Source: Hydrogenobaculum sp. Y04AAS1 (GTDB lineage: Bacteria > Aquificota > Aquificia > Aquificales > Aquificaceae). From it: DNA of 64,000 bases. Positions 16,469 to 24,111 of the stretch are shown piece by piece. A program made the position numbers and the translations under genes. The notes below the pieces were generated by a model. The model made no database searches. It saw only the letters and a program-made list of their open reading frames with translations, and was not told the DNA's origin. The DNA is taken from NCBI RefSeq assembly GCF_000020785.1, contig NC_011126.1, forward strand, positions 868,001 to 932,000, given 5' to 3'. Position 1 is the first letter of the stretch, and each line of letters begins with the position of its first letter.

Positions 16469-17818
16469 ATGAAGTACAAAGTAGGTAGTATTTTGCTTTT
16501 TAGTGGGTTATGTATATTAAGCCATAACGCCGATGCGATCTTGCTAAAAGCTTCAAACTATGAGTTTGCACAAGTGGGCTTGAAAATGGAAATATGGGCT
16601 CAGCAAGATGGTGCTACCTACACAAACGATCATAGTTCCACAAATTTCTCAGTAGCTCAAACACGTGTTTACTTTACAGGCCAGATAAACCCAATAGTAC
16701 AGTTTGGTGCAGATTTAGATTTTGCCGACAACAACACTTTAAAAGCCGATGGTACAGCCAGGACTCATCAAGGTGTACTCTACACAATGGTAAGGGATGC
16801 TTTTATAAACTTTCATTTTAACAAAAGCGCTAATATCATGACAGGCTTATTTCTAAATCCATGGTCAAGATATGAGCTTGAATACACATGGAGTTTTTAT
16901 ATACCTACGGAAAACTTCATACCAGAGATAGGAACAATAAGCAACGATATAACCAGCAAGCTTGCCCCAGCAATAAGCCAGAACAAAAAAATGTTTATTA
17001 CACCTTTGGCAAGCTTCAATATAGGAGGAGATAGTGAGTTTTTAAGCGCCCTTAGAGATATGGGAGTTGTATATTGGGGAAGTGTTGGTAAAGATGCAAT
17101 GCTAAAGTATTATGCTTTTATAGGAAACGGTAAATATGACTATCAAGATGGATACAACAGCAAAAGCAATTTAAAGTATGGATTTAGATTGGAATTTACA
17201 CCCACAATGCTTGGATATAAAGGAGAACCAGGCTATGTAGACCAAGATACTTACCTTGGAAAAAGAAATACGCTTACCTTTGGTTTTGGCTATCAACAAC
17301 AAAAGATAGATTGCTCAGGTACATGGCCCCAGCAAAACAATATATGTGATGGTCAAACCTCTTCCACAATAGCAAAAGCTTATACATTTGATGTGCTTTG
17401 GGAACAAAAGTTTAGTGATTTTGTACCAAACTTCCAAGCAGCATGGCTTGATCAAAAGGATTTGGGATATGCAAAAGCAGGTAGCGCAGTAGCTCAACCA
17501 GAAGTAAAAGGATATTATCTTCAAACACAGCTTTTATACGACAGATATGTAAGTATAGGTAAACCAGCCATAGCTCTTAGATACGAACAAGACGAAGATA
17601 AAAACTACTATGTAAATTCAAATAACACAGGTTTTACAGATGCAAAGATAGGGCTTTTTAGTGCTGCTTTTGATTATTACATATCTGGTTTAAATGCAAA
17701 TGTAGGCTTAGAGGCCACAAGGGTAGTCCCAGATGCCAACTTAATAGGTGCTACTGCAGGTAGTTATTCTTTAAAATCTTTTTGGGACTATACGGTAGCT
17801 TTGAGGACGGTATTTTAA
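16469..17818 (+). CDS. Outer-membrane porin, probably molybdate-regulated
   Basis: The 449-aa protein has a signal peptide (cut after SHNADA) and beta-barrel sequence ending in a terminal phenylalanine (LRTVF). It is a paralogue of the porin at 32156: both share ILLKA/IVLKA...EFA.VGL and the block INPIVQFGADLDFADN near residue 75, and overall resemble phosphate-selective-type porins. A ModE-like operator overlaps its promoter and modE-modABC follow directly, so it is likely an outer-membrane path for molybdate or another oxyanion. No ligand residues can be assigned from sequence alone. Confidence 0.75.
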   Translation: MKYKVGSILLFSGLCILSHNADAILLKASNYEFAQVGLKMEIWAQQDGATYTNDHSSTNFSVAQTRVYFTGQINPIVQFGADLDFADNNTLKADGTARTHQGVLYTMVRDAFINFHFNKSANIMTGLFLNPWSRYELEYTWSFYIPTENFIPEIGTISNDITSKLAPAISQNKKMFITPLASFNIGGDSEFLSALRDMGVVYWGSVGKDAMLKYYAFIGNGKYDYQDGYNSKSNLKYGFRLEFTPTMLGYKGEPGYVDQDTYLGKRNTLTFGFGYQQQKIDCSGTWPQQNNICDGQTSSTIAKAYTFDVLWEQKFSDFVPNFQAAWLDQKDLGYAKAGSAVAQPEVKGYYLQTQLLYDRYVSIGKPAIALRYEQDEDKNYYVNSNNTGFTDAKIGLFSAAFDYYISGLNANVGLEATRVVPDANLIGATAGSYSLKSFWDYTVALRTVF

Positions 17819-17820
17819 TA

Positions 17821-17826
17821 TAAAAT
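17821..17826 (+). promoter_or_regulatory. -10 box for a leaderless modE mRNA
   Basis: TAAAAT ends 6 nt before the modE ATG at 17833, right after the porin stop. There is no Shine-Dalgarno sequence. Confidence 0.45.
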
Positions 17827-17832
17827 ATTGCT

Positions 17833-18624
17833 ATGATAGAAATTAAAGGTGATATCTTTATAAACAAAGACGGTGAAGGCTTTTTTGGACAAGGAAGATA
17901 TAAGCTTTTAAAGCTTATAGACAAATACGGTTCTATATCAAAAGCTGCAAAAGAGATGAAGATGAGCTATAAAGCAGCTTGGGACCATATACAGTCTATC
18001 AATAACCTATCAGAAGAGCCTGTTGTTTATACAAAAGCTGGTGGTAAAGATGGTGGGCAAACTATACTTACACCATACGGCAAAAGGCTCCTTAAGCATT
18101 ATGAGCGTATTCAAGAAGAATATCAAAAGTTTTTGGAGCTTTTAAAAGAAGAAGAGTTAGAAAGTTTATACGTTATAAGGAGATTAGATATGAAATTGTC
18201 AGCAAGGAATCAGCTTCTTGGAAAAGTAAGCACTGTAGAAAGAGGCCAAGCGGTTTCAGAGGTTGTGATCTCAATAAGAAACGGCGCTACAATAAAGTCT
18301 GTAATAACTACAGAAGCAGTAGATACCCTAGATTTAAAACCTGGTAAAGACGTGGTGGCTATTGTAAAGTCCTCTGATGTTATACTGGGAGTAGGGAAGG
18401 AGGTTGAAAAACTATATCCATTGAGCGTAAGAAACATCCTAAAAGGTACCGTCAAACAGATAGTGGAATCTGATGTAAATAGCATGGTAAAAGTAGATAT
18501 AGGAGCTGAGCTTACCATTAGCTCTGTAATCACTACAGAGTCTTTGAAAGAGCTTGGTATAAAAGAGGGCTCTTCGGTTTATGTCATAATAAAAGCCTCA
18601 AATGTGATGATTTATGTAATTTAG
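17833..18624 (+). CDS. modE: ModE-type molybdate-responsive transcriptional regulator
   Basis: The 263-aa protein has an N-terminal winged helix-turn-helix (about residues 1-100, SISKAAKEMKMSYKAAWDHI) and two tandem Mop/TOBE domains. Those domains start at MKLSARNQLLGKV (about 120) and PLSVRNILKGTV (about 195), the exact architecture of E. coli ModE. Molybdate binding between Mop domains drives DNA binding. It heads modABC, 11 nt before modA, and its probable site overlaps the upstream porin promoter. It lacks a ribosome site, which fits a leaderless start. Confidence 0.93.
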   Translation: MIEIKGDIFINKDGEGFFGQGRYKLLKLIDKYGSISKAAKEMKMSYKAAWDHIQSINNLSEEPVVYTKAGGKDGGQTILTPYGKRLLKHYERIQEEYQKFLELLKEEELESLYVIRRLDMKLSARNQLLGKVSTVERGQAVSEVVISIRNGATIKSVITTEAVDTLDLKPGKDVVAIVKSSDVILGVGKEVEKLYPLSVRNILKGTVKQIVESDVNSMVKVDIGAELTISSVITTESLKELGIKEGSSVYVIIKASNVMIYVI

Positions 18625-18635
18625 GAGATGATTTT

Positions 18636-19370
18636 ATGAAAAAGTTTATAGTTTTTGGGCTTTTAGCAAGTAAAATAGTCTTTGGTGCTACAATCACAGT
18701 GGCAGCTGCTGCTGATCTTAGGTTTGTATTGCAAGATTTAACAGCACTTTATGAGAAAGAATATCCTAAAGACAAACTAAAGTTTATATACGGAGCTTCT
18801 GGTAACTTTTACAATCAAATAAGAGCTGGTTATCCTATAGATGTATTTATGTCTGCGGATACACATTTTCCTGAGCTTCTTTATAAACAAGGTTTATCTT
18901 ACAAACCAAGAGCTTACGCCATAGGCAAACTTGCTCTTTTTACCACAAAAAATATAGATGTGGATAATCCAAAACTTGCTTTCTTAAAAGCTCAAAAAGT
19001 GGCCATAGCAAACCCAAGAGTAGCCCCTTATGGTATAGCTGGTATATCTACACTTCATTGTTATCATGTGTACAACGACGTTAAAGATAAAATAATTTTC
19101 GGTGAAAATATAATCCAAACTACTCAATTTGTAGCTTCTAAAAATGCCGATGTGGGACTTGTTTCTTATTCTCTTATCTTGGCACCACAGCTTCATAGTA
19201 AGGGTAAATTTTACCTTATACCTCAAGCTTGCTATAAACCTATCGTACAAGGCGCTGCTGTAATAAAAGCAACAAAAGATAAAAATGCTGCCATGAGATT
19301 TTTTAACTTTTTATATTCCCAGGAAGCAATAGCCATCTGGAAATCTTTTGGATACGGCATACCAAAATAA
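18636..19370 (+). CDS. modA: Molybdate ABC transporter, periplasmic binding protein
   Basis: The 244-aa protein has a signal peptide (FGLLASKIVFGA) followed by TITVAAAADLRFVLQDL, the ModA N-terminus whose A-A-S/A-D segment binds the oxyanion. FIYGASGNFYNQI and PIDVFMSAD are further family blocks. It captures molybdate or tungstate in the periplasm for ModBC. A TTAGGAG site precedes the ATG. It ends directly against modB with no gap. Confidence 0.93.
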   Translation: MKKFIVFGLLASKIVFGATITVAAAADLRFVLQDLTALYEKEYPKDKLKFIYGASGNFYNQIRAGYPIDVFMSADTHFPELLYKQGLSYKPRAYAIGKLALFTTKNIDVDNPKLAFLKAQKVAIANPRVAPYGIAGISTLHCYHVYNDVKDKIIFGENIIQTTQFVASKNADVGLVSYSLILAPQLHSKGKFYLIPQACYKPIVQGAAVIKATKDKNAAMRFFNFLYSQEAIAIWKSFGYGIPK

Positions 19371-20027
19371 ATGGATTACAAAGTTTTTCTAATAAGTTTT
19401 GAGTTAGCTATATCCACTACGCTAGTCCTCGGCGTGGTGGGAATTTTCATATCTTATTTTTTAGCTTTTAATAAAAGTATATGGATTGATATGATAGAGC
19501 CTTTTATCATGAGTCCATTGGTGCTTCCTCCCACTGTGCTTGGGTTTTATATCATATATATATTTGGGCTTCAAAGCCCATTGGGAAGGTTTTTAAACAA
19601 CATTGGTATACATCTTCTTTTTAACTTTAACGGTCTTCTTTTGGGTTCTATCATATACAGCTTGCCTTTCGCTGTATCCCCAGTGGTATCTGGTTTTAGA
19701 TCTGTGCCAAAATCTATCATAGAAGCCTCTTATACCCTTGGAAAATCAAAGTTTTATACGCTTTTAAAAGTTATAATACCAAACTCCAAATACTCTATAA
19801 TAAGTGCTTTGGTGCTTGTATTTTCTCATACAATAGGTGAGTTTGGCGTTGTGCTTATGGTAGGGGGCGATATTCCTGGTAAAACTAGAACCGCTTCTAT
19901 AGCTATATTTGATTATGTGCAAGAACTAAACTATAAACAAGCAAACATCACAGCTTTGATACTCTTTGCAATAGCTATGAGTACTCTCATTTTTTTACAA
20001 ATTTTAAAAAGACTTCAAGAAAGATGA
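19371..20027 (+). CDS. modB: Molybdate ABC transporter, permease
   Basis: The 218-aa protein has about five membrane segments and the binding-protein-dependent permease loop (EASYTLGKSKFYTLLKVIIPNS), which docks the ATPase. Its opening (SFELAISTTLVLGVVGIF) is typical ModB. The ATG follows the modA stop immediately and has no ribosome site of its own, so it depends on translational coupling. It overlaps modC by 4 nt. Confidence 0.93.
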   Translation: MDYKVFLISFELAISTTLVLGVVGIFISYFLAFNKSIWIDMIEPFIMSPLVLPPTVLGFYIIYIFGLQSPLGRFLNNIGIHLLFNFNGLLLGSIIYSLPFAVSPVVSGFRSVPKSIIEASYTLGKSKFYTLLKVIIPNSKYSIISALVLVFSHTIGEFGVVLMVGGDIPGKTRTASIAIFDYVQELNYKQANITALILFAIAMSTLIFLQILKRLQER

Positions 20028-20653
20028 TGGAAATAAGTATTGAAACAAAGTTTTTTAAATTTGAAATCAACCTTTCTAAAAGCCAAATACTTGGTATAGT
20101 GGGTCCTTCTGGCATTGGTAAAACCACGACCTTAAGAGCAATAGCCGGTTTAGAAGAACCTAAGGGTAAGATTGTAGTTGATAATGAAGTATGGCTTGAT
20201 GAAAATTTATCTTTAGCTCCTCAGAAGCGTTCTATAGGATTTGTATTTCAAGATTTTGCACTTTTCCCAAATATGAGCGTGTTTGAGAATGTAGCTTATG
20301 CCTCTTCAAAAGAACATGCTTTAGAGATTTTAAAAGCTTTTAACATAGAACATCTAAAAGATAAACGCCCAAACAAACTATCTGGTGGCGAGCGTCAAAG
20401 GGTGGCAATAGCAAGGGCTATAGCAAGAGCTCCAAAAGTTTTACTTATGGATGAGCCTTTTTCAGCCCTTGATAGAAAAACAAAGCATTTTATTCAAGAT
20501 AAAATATTGGAATTTTCAAAGATGTATAAGTTTTATACAATATTTGTAGCTCATGATCTTACGGATGTTGTAAAATTATCTGATTTAGTTTTTTCAGTGG
20601 AAGATCAAAAGCTTTTATCCAAAGAAGAGTTTGAAGAATATTCTTTAATGTAA
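20024..20653 (+). CDS. modC: Molybdate ABC transporter, ATPase lacking a TOBE domain
   Basis: The 209-aa protein has Walker A (GPSGIGKTT), the Q-loop (VFQDFALFPNMSV), the ABC signature LSGGERQRVAIARA, Walker B (LLMDEPFSAL) and the switch histidine (VAHD). Typical ModC is about 350 aa because a C-terminal TOBE/Mop domain follows; here the protein ends at residue 209, just after the ATPase core. Molybdate sensing is therefore missing from the ATPase and may rest with ModE and the free Mop protein at 22937. No frame remnant of a TOBE domain is seen downstream. Confidence 0.92.
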   Translation: MMEISIETKFFKFEINLSKSQILGIVGPSGIGKTTTLRAIAGLEEPKGKIVVDNEVWLDENLSLAPQKRSIGFVFQDFALFPNMSVFENVAYASSKEHALEILKAFNIEHLKDKRPNKLSGGERQRVAIARAIARAPKVLLMDEPFSALDRKTKHFIQDKILEFSKMYKFYTIFVAHDLTDVVKLSDLVFSVEDQKLLSKEEFEEYSLM

Positions 20654-20669
20654 AAAATATTACAAAAAT

Positions 20670-20685
20670 TGTAATAACTATAACA
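20670..20685 (+). promoter_or_regulatory. NifA-type site 2 upstream of nifB
   Basis: TGTAATAACTATAACA matches TGT-N10-ACA exactly. It lies 29 nt upstream (start to start) of a second copy, among further AT-rich inverted repeats (ATTACAA-AAA-TTGTAAT at 20659-20675 and ATAACAATTGTTAT). Confidence 0.6.
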
Positions 20686-20698
20686 ATTGTTATATGGT

Positions 20699-20714
20699 TG
20701 TAAATTTCATTACA
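20699..20714 (+). promoter_or_regulatory. NifA-type site 1 upstream of nifB
   Basis: TGTAAATTTCATTACA matches TGT-N10-ACA, centred about 80 nt before the predicted start. It has the same TTGTAA/TTACAA arms as the glnB site. Confidence 0.7.
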
Positions 20715-20760
20715 ATCTTATCAAAACCTTATATACCAATGCATTTTCTGAATTTGATAA

Positions 20761-20776
20761 TGGCATGATAATTGCC
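20761..20776 (+). promoter_or_regulatory. Sigma-54 promoter of the nifB operon
   Basis: TGGCATGATAATTGCC is a near-consensus -24/-12 element (TGGCACG-N4-TTGC), with GG at 20762-20763 and GC at 20774-20775 spaced by 10 nt. The start would fall near 20787, just before AAAGGAGG and the ATG at 20806. Confidence 0.85.
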
Positions 20777-20805
20777 AAATAACATATGAAAGGAGGTTAA
20801 GAATC

Positions 20806-22215
20806 ATGGGTTGCAATTCTAAAGCTTGTGGAATAGGCTCAAACACAGAAGATTTTCTTCCAGATCATATAAAGGAAAAGGTGAAAAATCACCCTTGCTA
20901 CTCTCAAGAAGCACATCACTTTTATGCTAGAATGCATGTGGCTGTGGCACCAGCTTGCAACATTCAATGCAATTATTGCAATAGAAAATACGACTGTGCC
21001 AATGAATCAAGGCCCGGCGTAGTGAGCGAGCTTCTTACTCCAGAAGAAGCTGCCAAAAAAGTTTTAGCTGTGGCGATGGAAATACCACAACTATCTGTAG
21101 TTGGCATAGCAGGTCCTGGAGACCCATTAGCAAATCCAGAAAGGACATTTAGAACTTTTGAGCTCATAAAAGAAAAAGCTCCAGATATAAAGCTGTGTCT
21201 TTCTACAAACGGTCTTGTATTGGATAAGTATGTAGATAAGATAAAAGAGCTTGATGTAGACCATGTTACAGTGACTGTAAACGCTGTTAGCGTCGATACT
21301 GCATCAAGGATATACCCTTGGGTATTCTACAACCACAAAAGATACAAGGGTAAAGAAGCCGCTGCTATATTGTTAGAAAAACAATATGAAGGTTTACAAG
21401 CTTGTGTAGAAAATGGAATTTTAGTTAAGGTAAATACCGTTTTCGTACCTGAGATAAATGGAGATGAAATTTTAGATCTCAGCAAAAAAGTAAAATCAAT
21501 AGAAGCATTCTTGCACAACATAATGCCTTATGTGGAAGGTGATGGAACTGCTTTCCAAAAAGCCGGCATAAAATCCCCTTCTCCTCAAGTGTTGAAAGAG
21601 ATACAAGAAAAATGCGAAGGCGATATGAATCTAATGAGGCACTGTAGGCAGTGTAGAGCTGATGCAGTAGGACTTTTGGGCGAAGACAGGGGGCAAGAGT
21701 TTACTAAAGACAAGTTAGATAAGTTAAACATAAACTACGATCCCAGTTGGCGCAAGCAAGTCCACGAGGAGATAGAAAAAGAAAGAGAAAAATTACACAA
21801 AGCTAGGGAGCTCTTATACAGTGCAAAAGAAGACAATAACCCAAAAGTGCTGGTAGCTGTGGCTTCAAAAGGACAGATGACTGTAAATGAACATTTTGGA
21901 ACCGCTAATGAATTTTTAATATACGAAGTAAGTGCTATCGGTGCTAAGTTTATACATCATAGAAAAGTAACACCTTATTGCCATGGTTCTATATCATGCT
22001 TAGAAGGCGAAAATATCTTAGAAGATACTATCTCAAAACTTTCAGATTGCAAAGCTATAATAGCCGCTAAAATAGGGTTTGAGCCAAGAGATGTATTGAA
22101 AGAAAGGAATATAGATTGCGTTGATGAATACGCTTTCCTCACTATAGACGAAGCCTTGGCAAAATACTATAAAGAGTACGTTCTTGAAAAGATGAATGAA
22201 AAAGTGGAGGTATGA
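20806..22215 (+). CDS. nifB: Nitrogenase cofactor biosynthesis protein NifB
   Basis: The 469-aa protein has the radical SAM motif C51-x3-C55-x2-C58 inside APACNIQCNYCNRKYDC. It also has the extra NifB cysteines (HPCYS near 31, MRHCRQCRADAVG) and a C-terminal NifX/NafY-like domain from about residue 347 (VLVAVASKGQMTVNEHFG). NifB fuses two [4Fe-4S] clusters with a SAM-derived carbide to make NifB-co, the precursor of FeMo-co. It leads a five-gene unit with fdxN, nifW, nifZ and mop under a sigma-54/NifA promoter. Length and motifs are standard. Confidence 0.96.
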   Translation: MGCNSKACGIGSNTEDFLPDHIKEKVKNHPCYSQEAHHFYARMHVAVAPACNIQCNYCNRKYDCANESRPGVVSELLTPEEAAKKVLAVAMEIPQLSVVGIAGPGDPLANPERTFRTFELIKEKAPDIKLCLSTNGLVLDKYVDKIKELDVDHVTVTVNAVSVDTASRIYPWVFYNHKRYKGKEAAAILLEKQYEGLQACVENGILVKVNTVFVPEINGDEILDLSKKVKSIEAFLHNIMPYVEGDGTAFQKAGIKSPSPQVLKEIQEKCEGDMNLMRHCRQCRADAVGLLGEDRGQEFTKDKLDKLNINYDPSWRKQVHEEIEKEREKLHKARELLYSAKEDNNPKVLVAVASKGQMTVNEHFGTANEFLIYEVSAIGAKFIHHRKVTPYCHGSISCLEGENILEDTISKLSDCKAIIAAKIGFEPRDVLKERNIDCVDEYAFLTIDEALAKYYKEYVLEKMNEKVEV

Positions 22216-22218
22216 CAT

Positions 22219-22431
22219 ATGGCTTACTCTATAGATAAAAACGCCTGCGTATCTTGTTACGCATGCGAGGATTTGTGCCCTACAAAAGCAATATATCACG
22301 ATGATAACGAAACTTTCTTTATAGATCCCAAAGTATGCGTTGAGTGTGAGGGCTTTTATGATGAACCACAATGTGTAGCTATATGCCCTATAGATTTATG
22401 TATCACCAAGCTAAAGGAGGTGAGTGTATGA
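22219..22431 (+). CDS. fdxN: 2[4Fe-4S] ferredoxin, nif-associated (FdxN-like)
   Basis: The 70-aa protein has two cysteine motifs, CVSCYACEDLCP and CVECEGFYDEPQCVAICP. The second holds the longer spacing typical of nif-linked ferredoxins. It lies 3 nt after nifB and overlaps nifW by 4 nt. It probably donates electrons to NifB or to nitrogenase cofactor assembly in the cytoplasm. The symbol follows the equivalent position in other nif clusters. Confidence 0.88.
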   Translation: MAYSIDKNACVSCYACEDLCPTKAIYHDDNETFFIDPKVCVECEGFYDEPQCVAICPIDLCITKLKEVSV

Positions 22432-22745
22432 GTTTGTTCGAAGATATAAAAAAGCTAAGTAGCGCGGAAGAATTTTTTGATTACTTCAAAATACCCTATG
22501 AAGAGCATATATTAAAACCTTTTAGACTACATATTTTACAAAAGTTTAAAATTTATATAGATTCTTTATCAGTGTCCTCTGAAGAAGAAGCCTATCAAAA
22601 GATGAGGGATTTCTTAGTAAAAGCTTATTCGGATTTTCAAAGCACTGATAGTCCGTTCAAAGAAAGGCTGTTTAAAGTACATCAAGATGTAGTAAAACCA
22701 AATGTTGTATTTGAGGTTGGTTTAAATGATAGAACCAAAGTTTAA
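22428..22745 (+). CDS. nifW: Nitrogenase-protective protein NifW
   Basis: The 105-aa protein begins MSLFEDIKKLSSAEEFFDYF, closely matching the NifW block (L-S-S-A-E-E-F-F-D-x-F) followed by PYEEHILKPFRLHILQKF. A longer frame exists from 22371, but the ATG at 22428 follows GGAGGTGAG and overlaps the ferredoxin stop by 4 nt, so that start is right. NifW helps protect or mature the MoFe protein, especially against oxygen. Its end overlaps nifZ by 20 nt. Confidence 0.88.
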   Translation: MSLFEDIKKLSSAEEFFDYFKIPYEEHILKPFRLHILQKFKIYIDSLSVSSEEEAYQKMRDFLVKAYSDFQSTDSPFKERLFKVHQDVVKPNVVFEVGLNDRTKV

Positions 22746-22974
22746 AGTAGGTGATATTGTAAAAACCAAGAGAAAAATAAGAAATGACGGTACATTCCCA
22801 GGGTTACCCTGGGATGAGCTACTTCTACCAAAAGGCGCTGAAGGAGTGGTAATAGACATAGGTAGATTCTTGCAAACACAAGTGGTGTATGTGGTAAATT
22901 TTTTAGAGCATGGTAAAATAGTGGGGTGTTTGGAGCATGAGCTTGAAGCCTGTAACGAGATATACTCTATTTAA
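22726..22974 (+). CDS. nifZ: Nitrogenase P-cluster maturation protein NifZ
   Basis: The 82-aa protein follows the NifZ pattern: FKVGDIVKTKRKIRNDGTFPG, a glycine-rich turn (PKGAEGVVIDIG) and FLQTQVVYVVNFL...VGCLEHEL. NifZ assists formation of the second P-cluster of the MoFe protein. It overlaps nifW by 20 nt upstream and the small Mop gene by 38 nt downstream, so the three are tightly linked. It is near the short end for the family. Confidence 0.85.
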   Translation: MIEPKFKVGDIVKTKRKIRNDGTFPGLPWDELLLPKGAEGVVIDIGRFLQTQVVYVVNFLEHGKIVGCLEHELEACNEIYSI

Positions 22975-23164
22975 GGGTGTTATAACAGATTTGGATGTCG
23001 GTGAGTTTAGAGCTTCTATAATGGTAAAGTTCAAAAACTTAGAACTTTCAGCCGTTATACCAAAGAAGATGGCTACAGAATGGGGACTAAAAGTTGGCGA
23101 TAAAGTGATGGTCCATATAGAAGAAGGGGGCGGTATATATATATACAAAAACAAATTTACATAA
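22937..23164 (+). CDS. Free-standing Mop/TOBE-domain (molybdate-binding) protein
   Basis: The 75-aa product is one TOBE-like domain: a beta-strand start (LFKGVITDLDVGEFRASIMVKF), an ELSAVIPKKMATEWGL loop and LKVGDKVMVHIEEGGGIYIY. It resembles molbindin-type Mop proteins that store or deliver molybdate, although the usual S-A-R-N opening is replaced by T-R-Y-T. It is the last gene of the nifB unit and overlaps nifZ by 38 nt. Since the ModC here lacks a TOBE domain, this protein could be the local molybdate buffer; that is inference. Confidence 0.65.
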   Translation: MSLKPVTRYTLFKGVITDLDVGEFRASIMVKFKNLELSAVIPKKMATEWGLKVGDKVMVHIEEGGGIYIYKNKFT

Positions 23165-23214
23165 TAAAGATAGTTTATAAAAGCTCAAAAAAAAGCTCAT
23201 CATTACAAGAACTA

Positions 23215-24054
23215 TTATAAAGGTCTTATATCCGCCTTAAAATCCATCATAGGTGCTTGGTATAAGCTTGAAGTGACTAGTACATCTACACCAGTACTAG
23301 CATATTGCTCTACATTTGACATATTTATGCCGCCAGCCGCCAAAACAACCATTTCTGGTTTTAGAGATTTTATGTGTTTTACAGCCTTTTCTAAAAGCTC
23401 AGGGTTAAGTTTATCAAATTGTATCATATCAACTATATCTATAAAGCCTAAAATCTCTTCCAAGGAAGAAACTTCTACGCATATCTTATGTTCTTTTGCC
23501 CTTTGCTTTAAGTTTTTAACAGCTTTTAACAAATCTTCATGGGTTTTAAAAAATACCTTATGTTGATCGAAAATCAATATACTTTCAGATAAACCAAGCC
23601 TATGAGGGATTGCTCCACCCGTTAAAATAGATTTTATAGTTAAACCTTTATTAAAACCTATCAATTTTCTAGTAGTGGCTATTTCTATGTCTTCTCTTAC
23701 GCTTTTAGCTTTTCTTACCATTTCGTAGGTTTTTGTAGCTATACCAGACATGTACTCTAATATATTTAGACATATTCTCCAAGCTTTATGTATATCTTTT
23801 GCGTCTCCTGATGCTTCAAAGATCATTTCTTTGGGTTTTAAAATGGTGCCAGATGGCTTGAAAAATTTTATTTGTAAGTTTAACTTATTGGCTATTCTTG
23901 TAGCTTCTTCTGTACCACAAAGAATACATTCTTTTCTGTTAGATATACTTATAGTGGCGAGAGATTTTATATCTAGAAGTTCTGTTGTTATATCCCAATA
24001 AGGAATATCATCCTGAATAAACTTATCCAATTCCTCATCCGTTATATATATCAT
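23215..24054 (-). CDS. modD: ModD, NadC-like phosphoribosyltransferase-fold protein of molybdenum metabolism
   Basis: The 279-aa protein has the quinolinate phosphoribosyltransferase fold. Its N-terminus (FIQDDIPYWDITTELL) and blocks such as ATTRKLIGFNKGLTIKSILTGGAIPHRLGLSESILIF match ModD. A true NadC usually reads T-R-K-T-x-P-x-x-R at this place, so ModD is favoured, also by the mod/nif neighbours. ModD is reported in molybdenum systems but its reaction is not settled. The ATG lies next to the T-run of a terminator and has no ribosome site, an unusual arrangement. Confidence 0.75.
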   Translation of the reverse strand: MIYITDEELDKFIQDDIPYWDITTELLDIKSLATISISNRKECILCGTEEATRIANKLNLQIKFFKPSGTILKPKEMIFEASGDAKDIHKAWRICLNILEYMSGIATKTYEMVRKAKSVREDIEIATTRKLIGFNKGLTIKSILTGGAIPHRLGLSESILIFDQHKVFFKTHEDLLKAVKNLKQRAKEHKICVEVSSLEEILGFIDIVDMIQFDKLNPELLEKAVKHIKSLKPEMVVLAAGGINMSNVEQYASTGVDVLVTSSLYQAPMMDFKADIRPL

Positions 24055-24093
24055 ATAAAAAACCCAAGACCGGTGGTTAAACCGGCCATAGGG
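24055..24093 (-). terminator. Rho-independent terminator abutting the modD start
   Basis: On the minus strand CCGGT-N6-ACCGG with outer GCCC/GGGT pairing is followed by six T residues (24062-24057). It ends the LysM-protein transcript, and the modD ATG starts only 2 nt after the T-run. Confidence 0.75.
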
Positions 24094-24111
24094 CTTTATT
24101 AAAACTTACAA

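Noticed and set aside
22371-22427. Longer N-terminus for NifW
   Set aside because: It would run within the ferredoxin coding sequence; the ATG at 22428 has a strong ribosome site and matches the family start.
23215-24054. NadC (quinolinate phosphoribosyltransferase) as the identity
   Set aside because: The N-terminal and T-R-K-L-I-G-F-N motifs fit ModD better, and the neighbours are mod and nif genes; NadC is kept as an alternative only.
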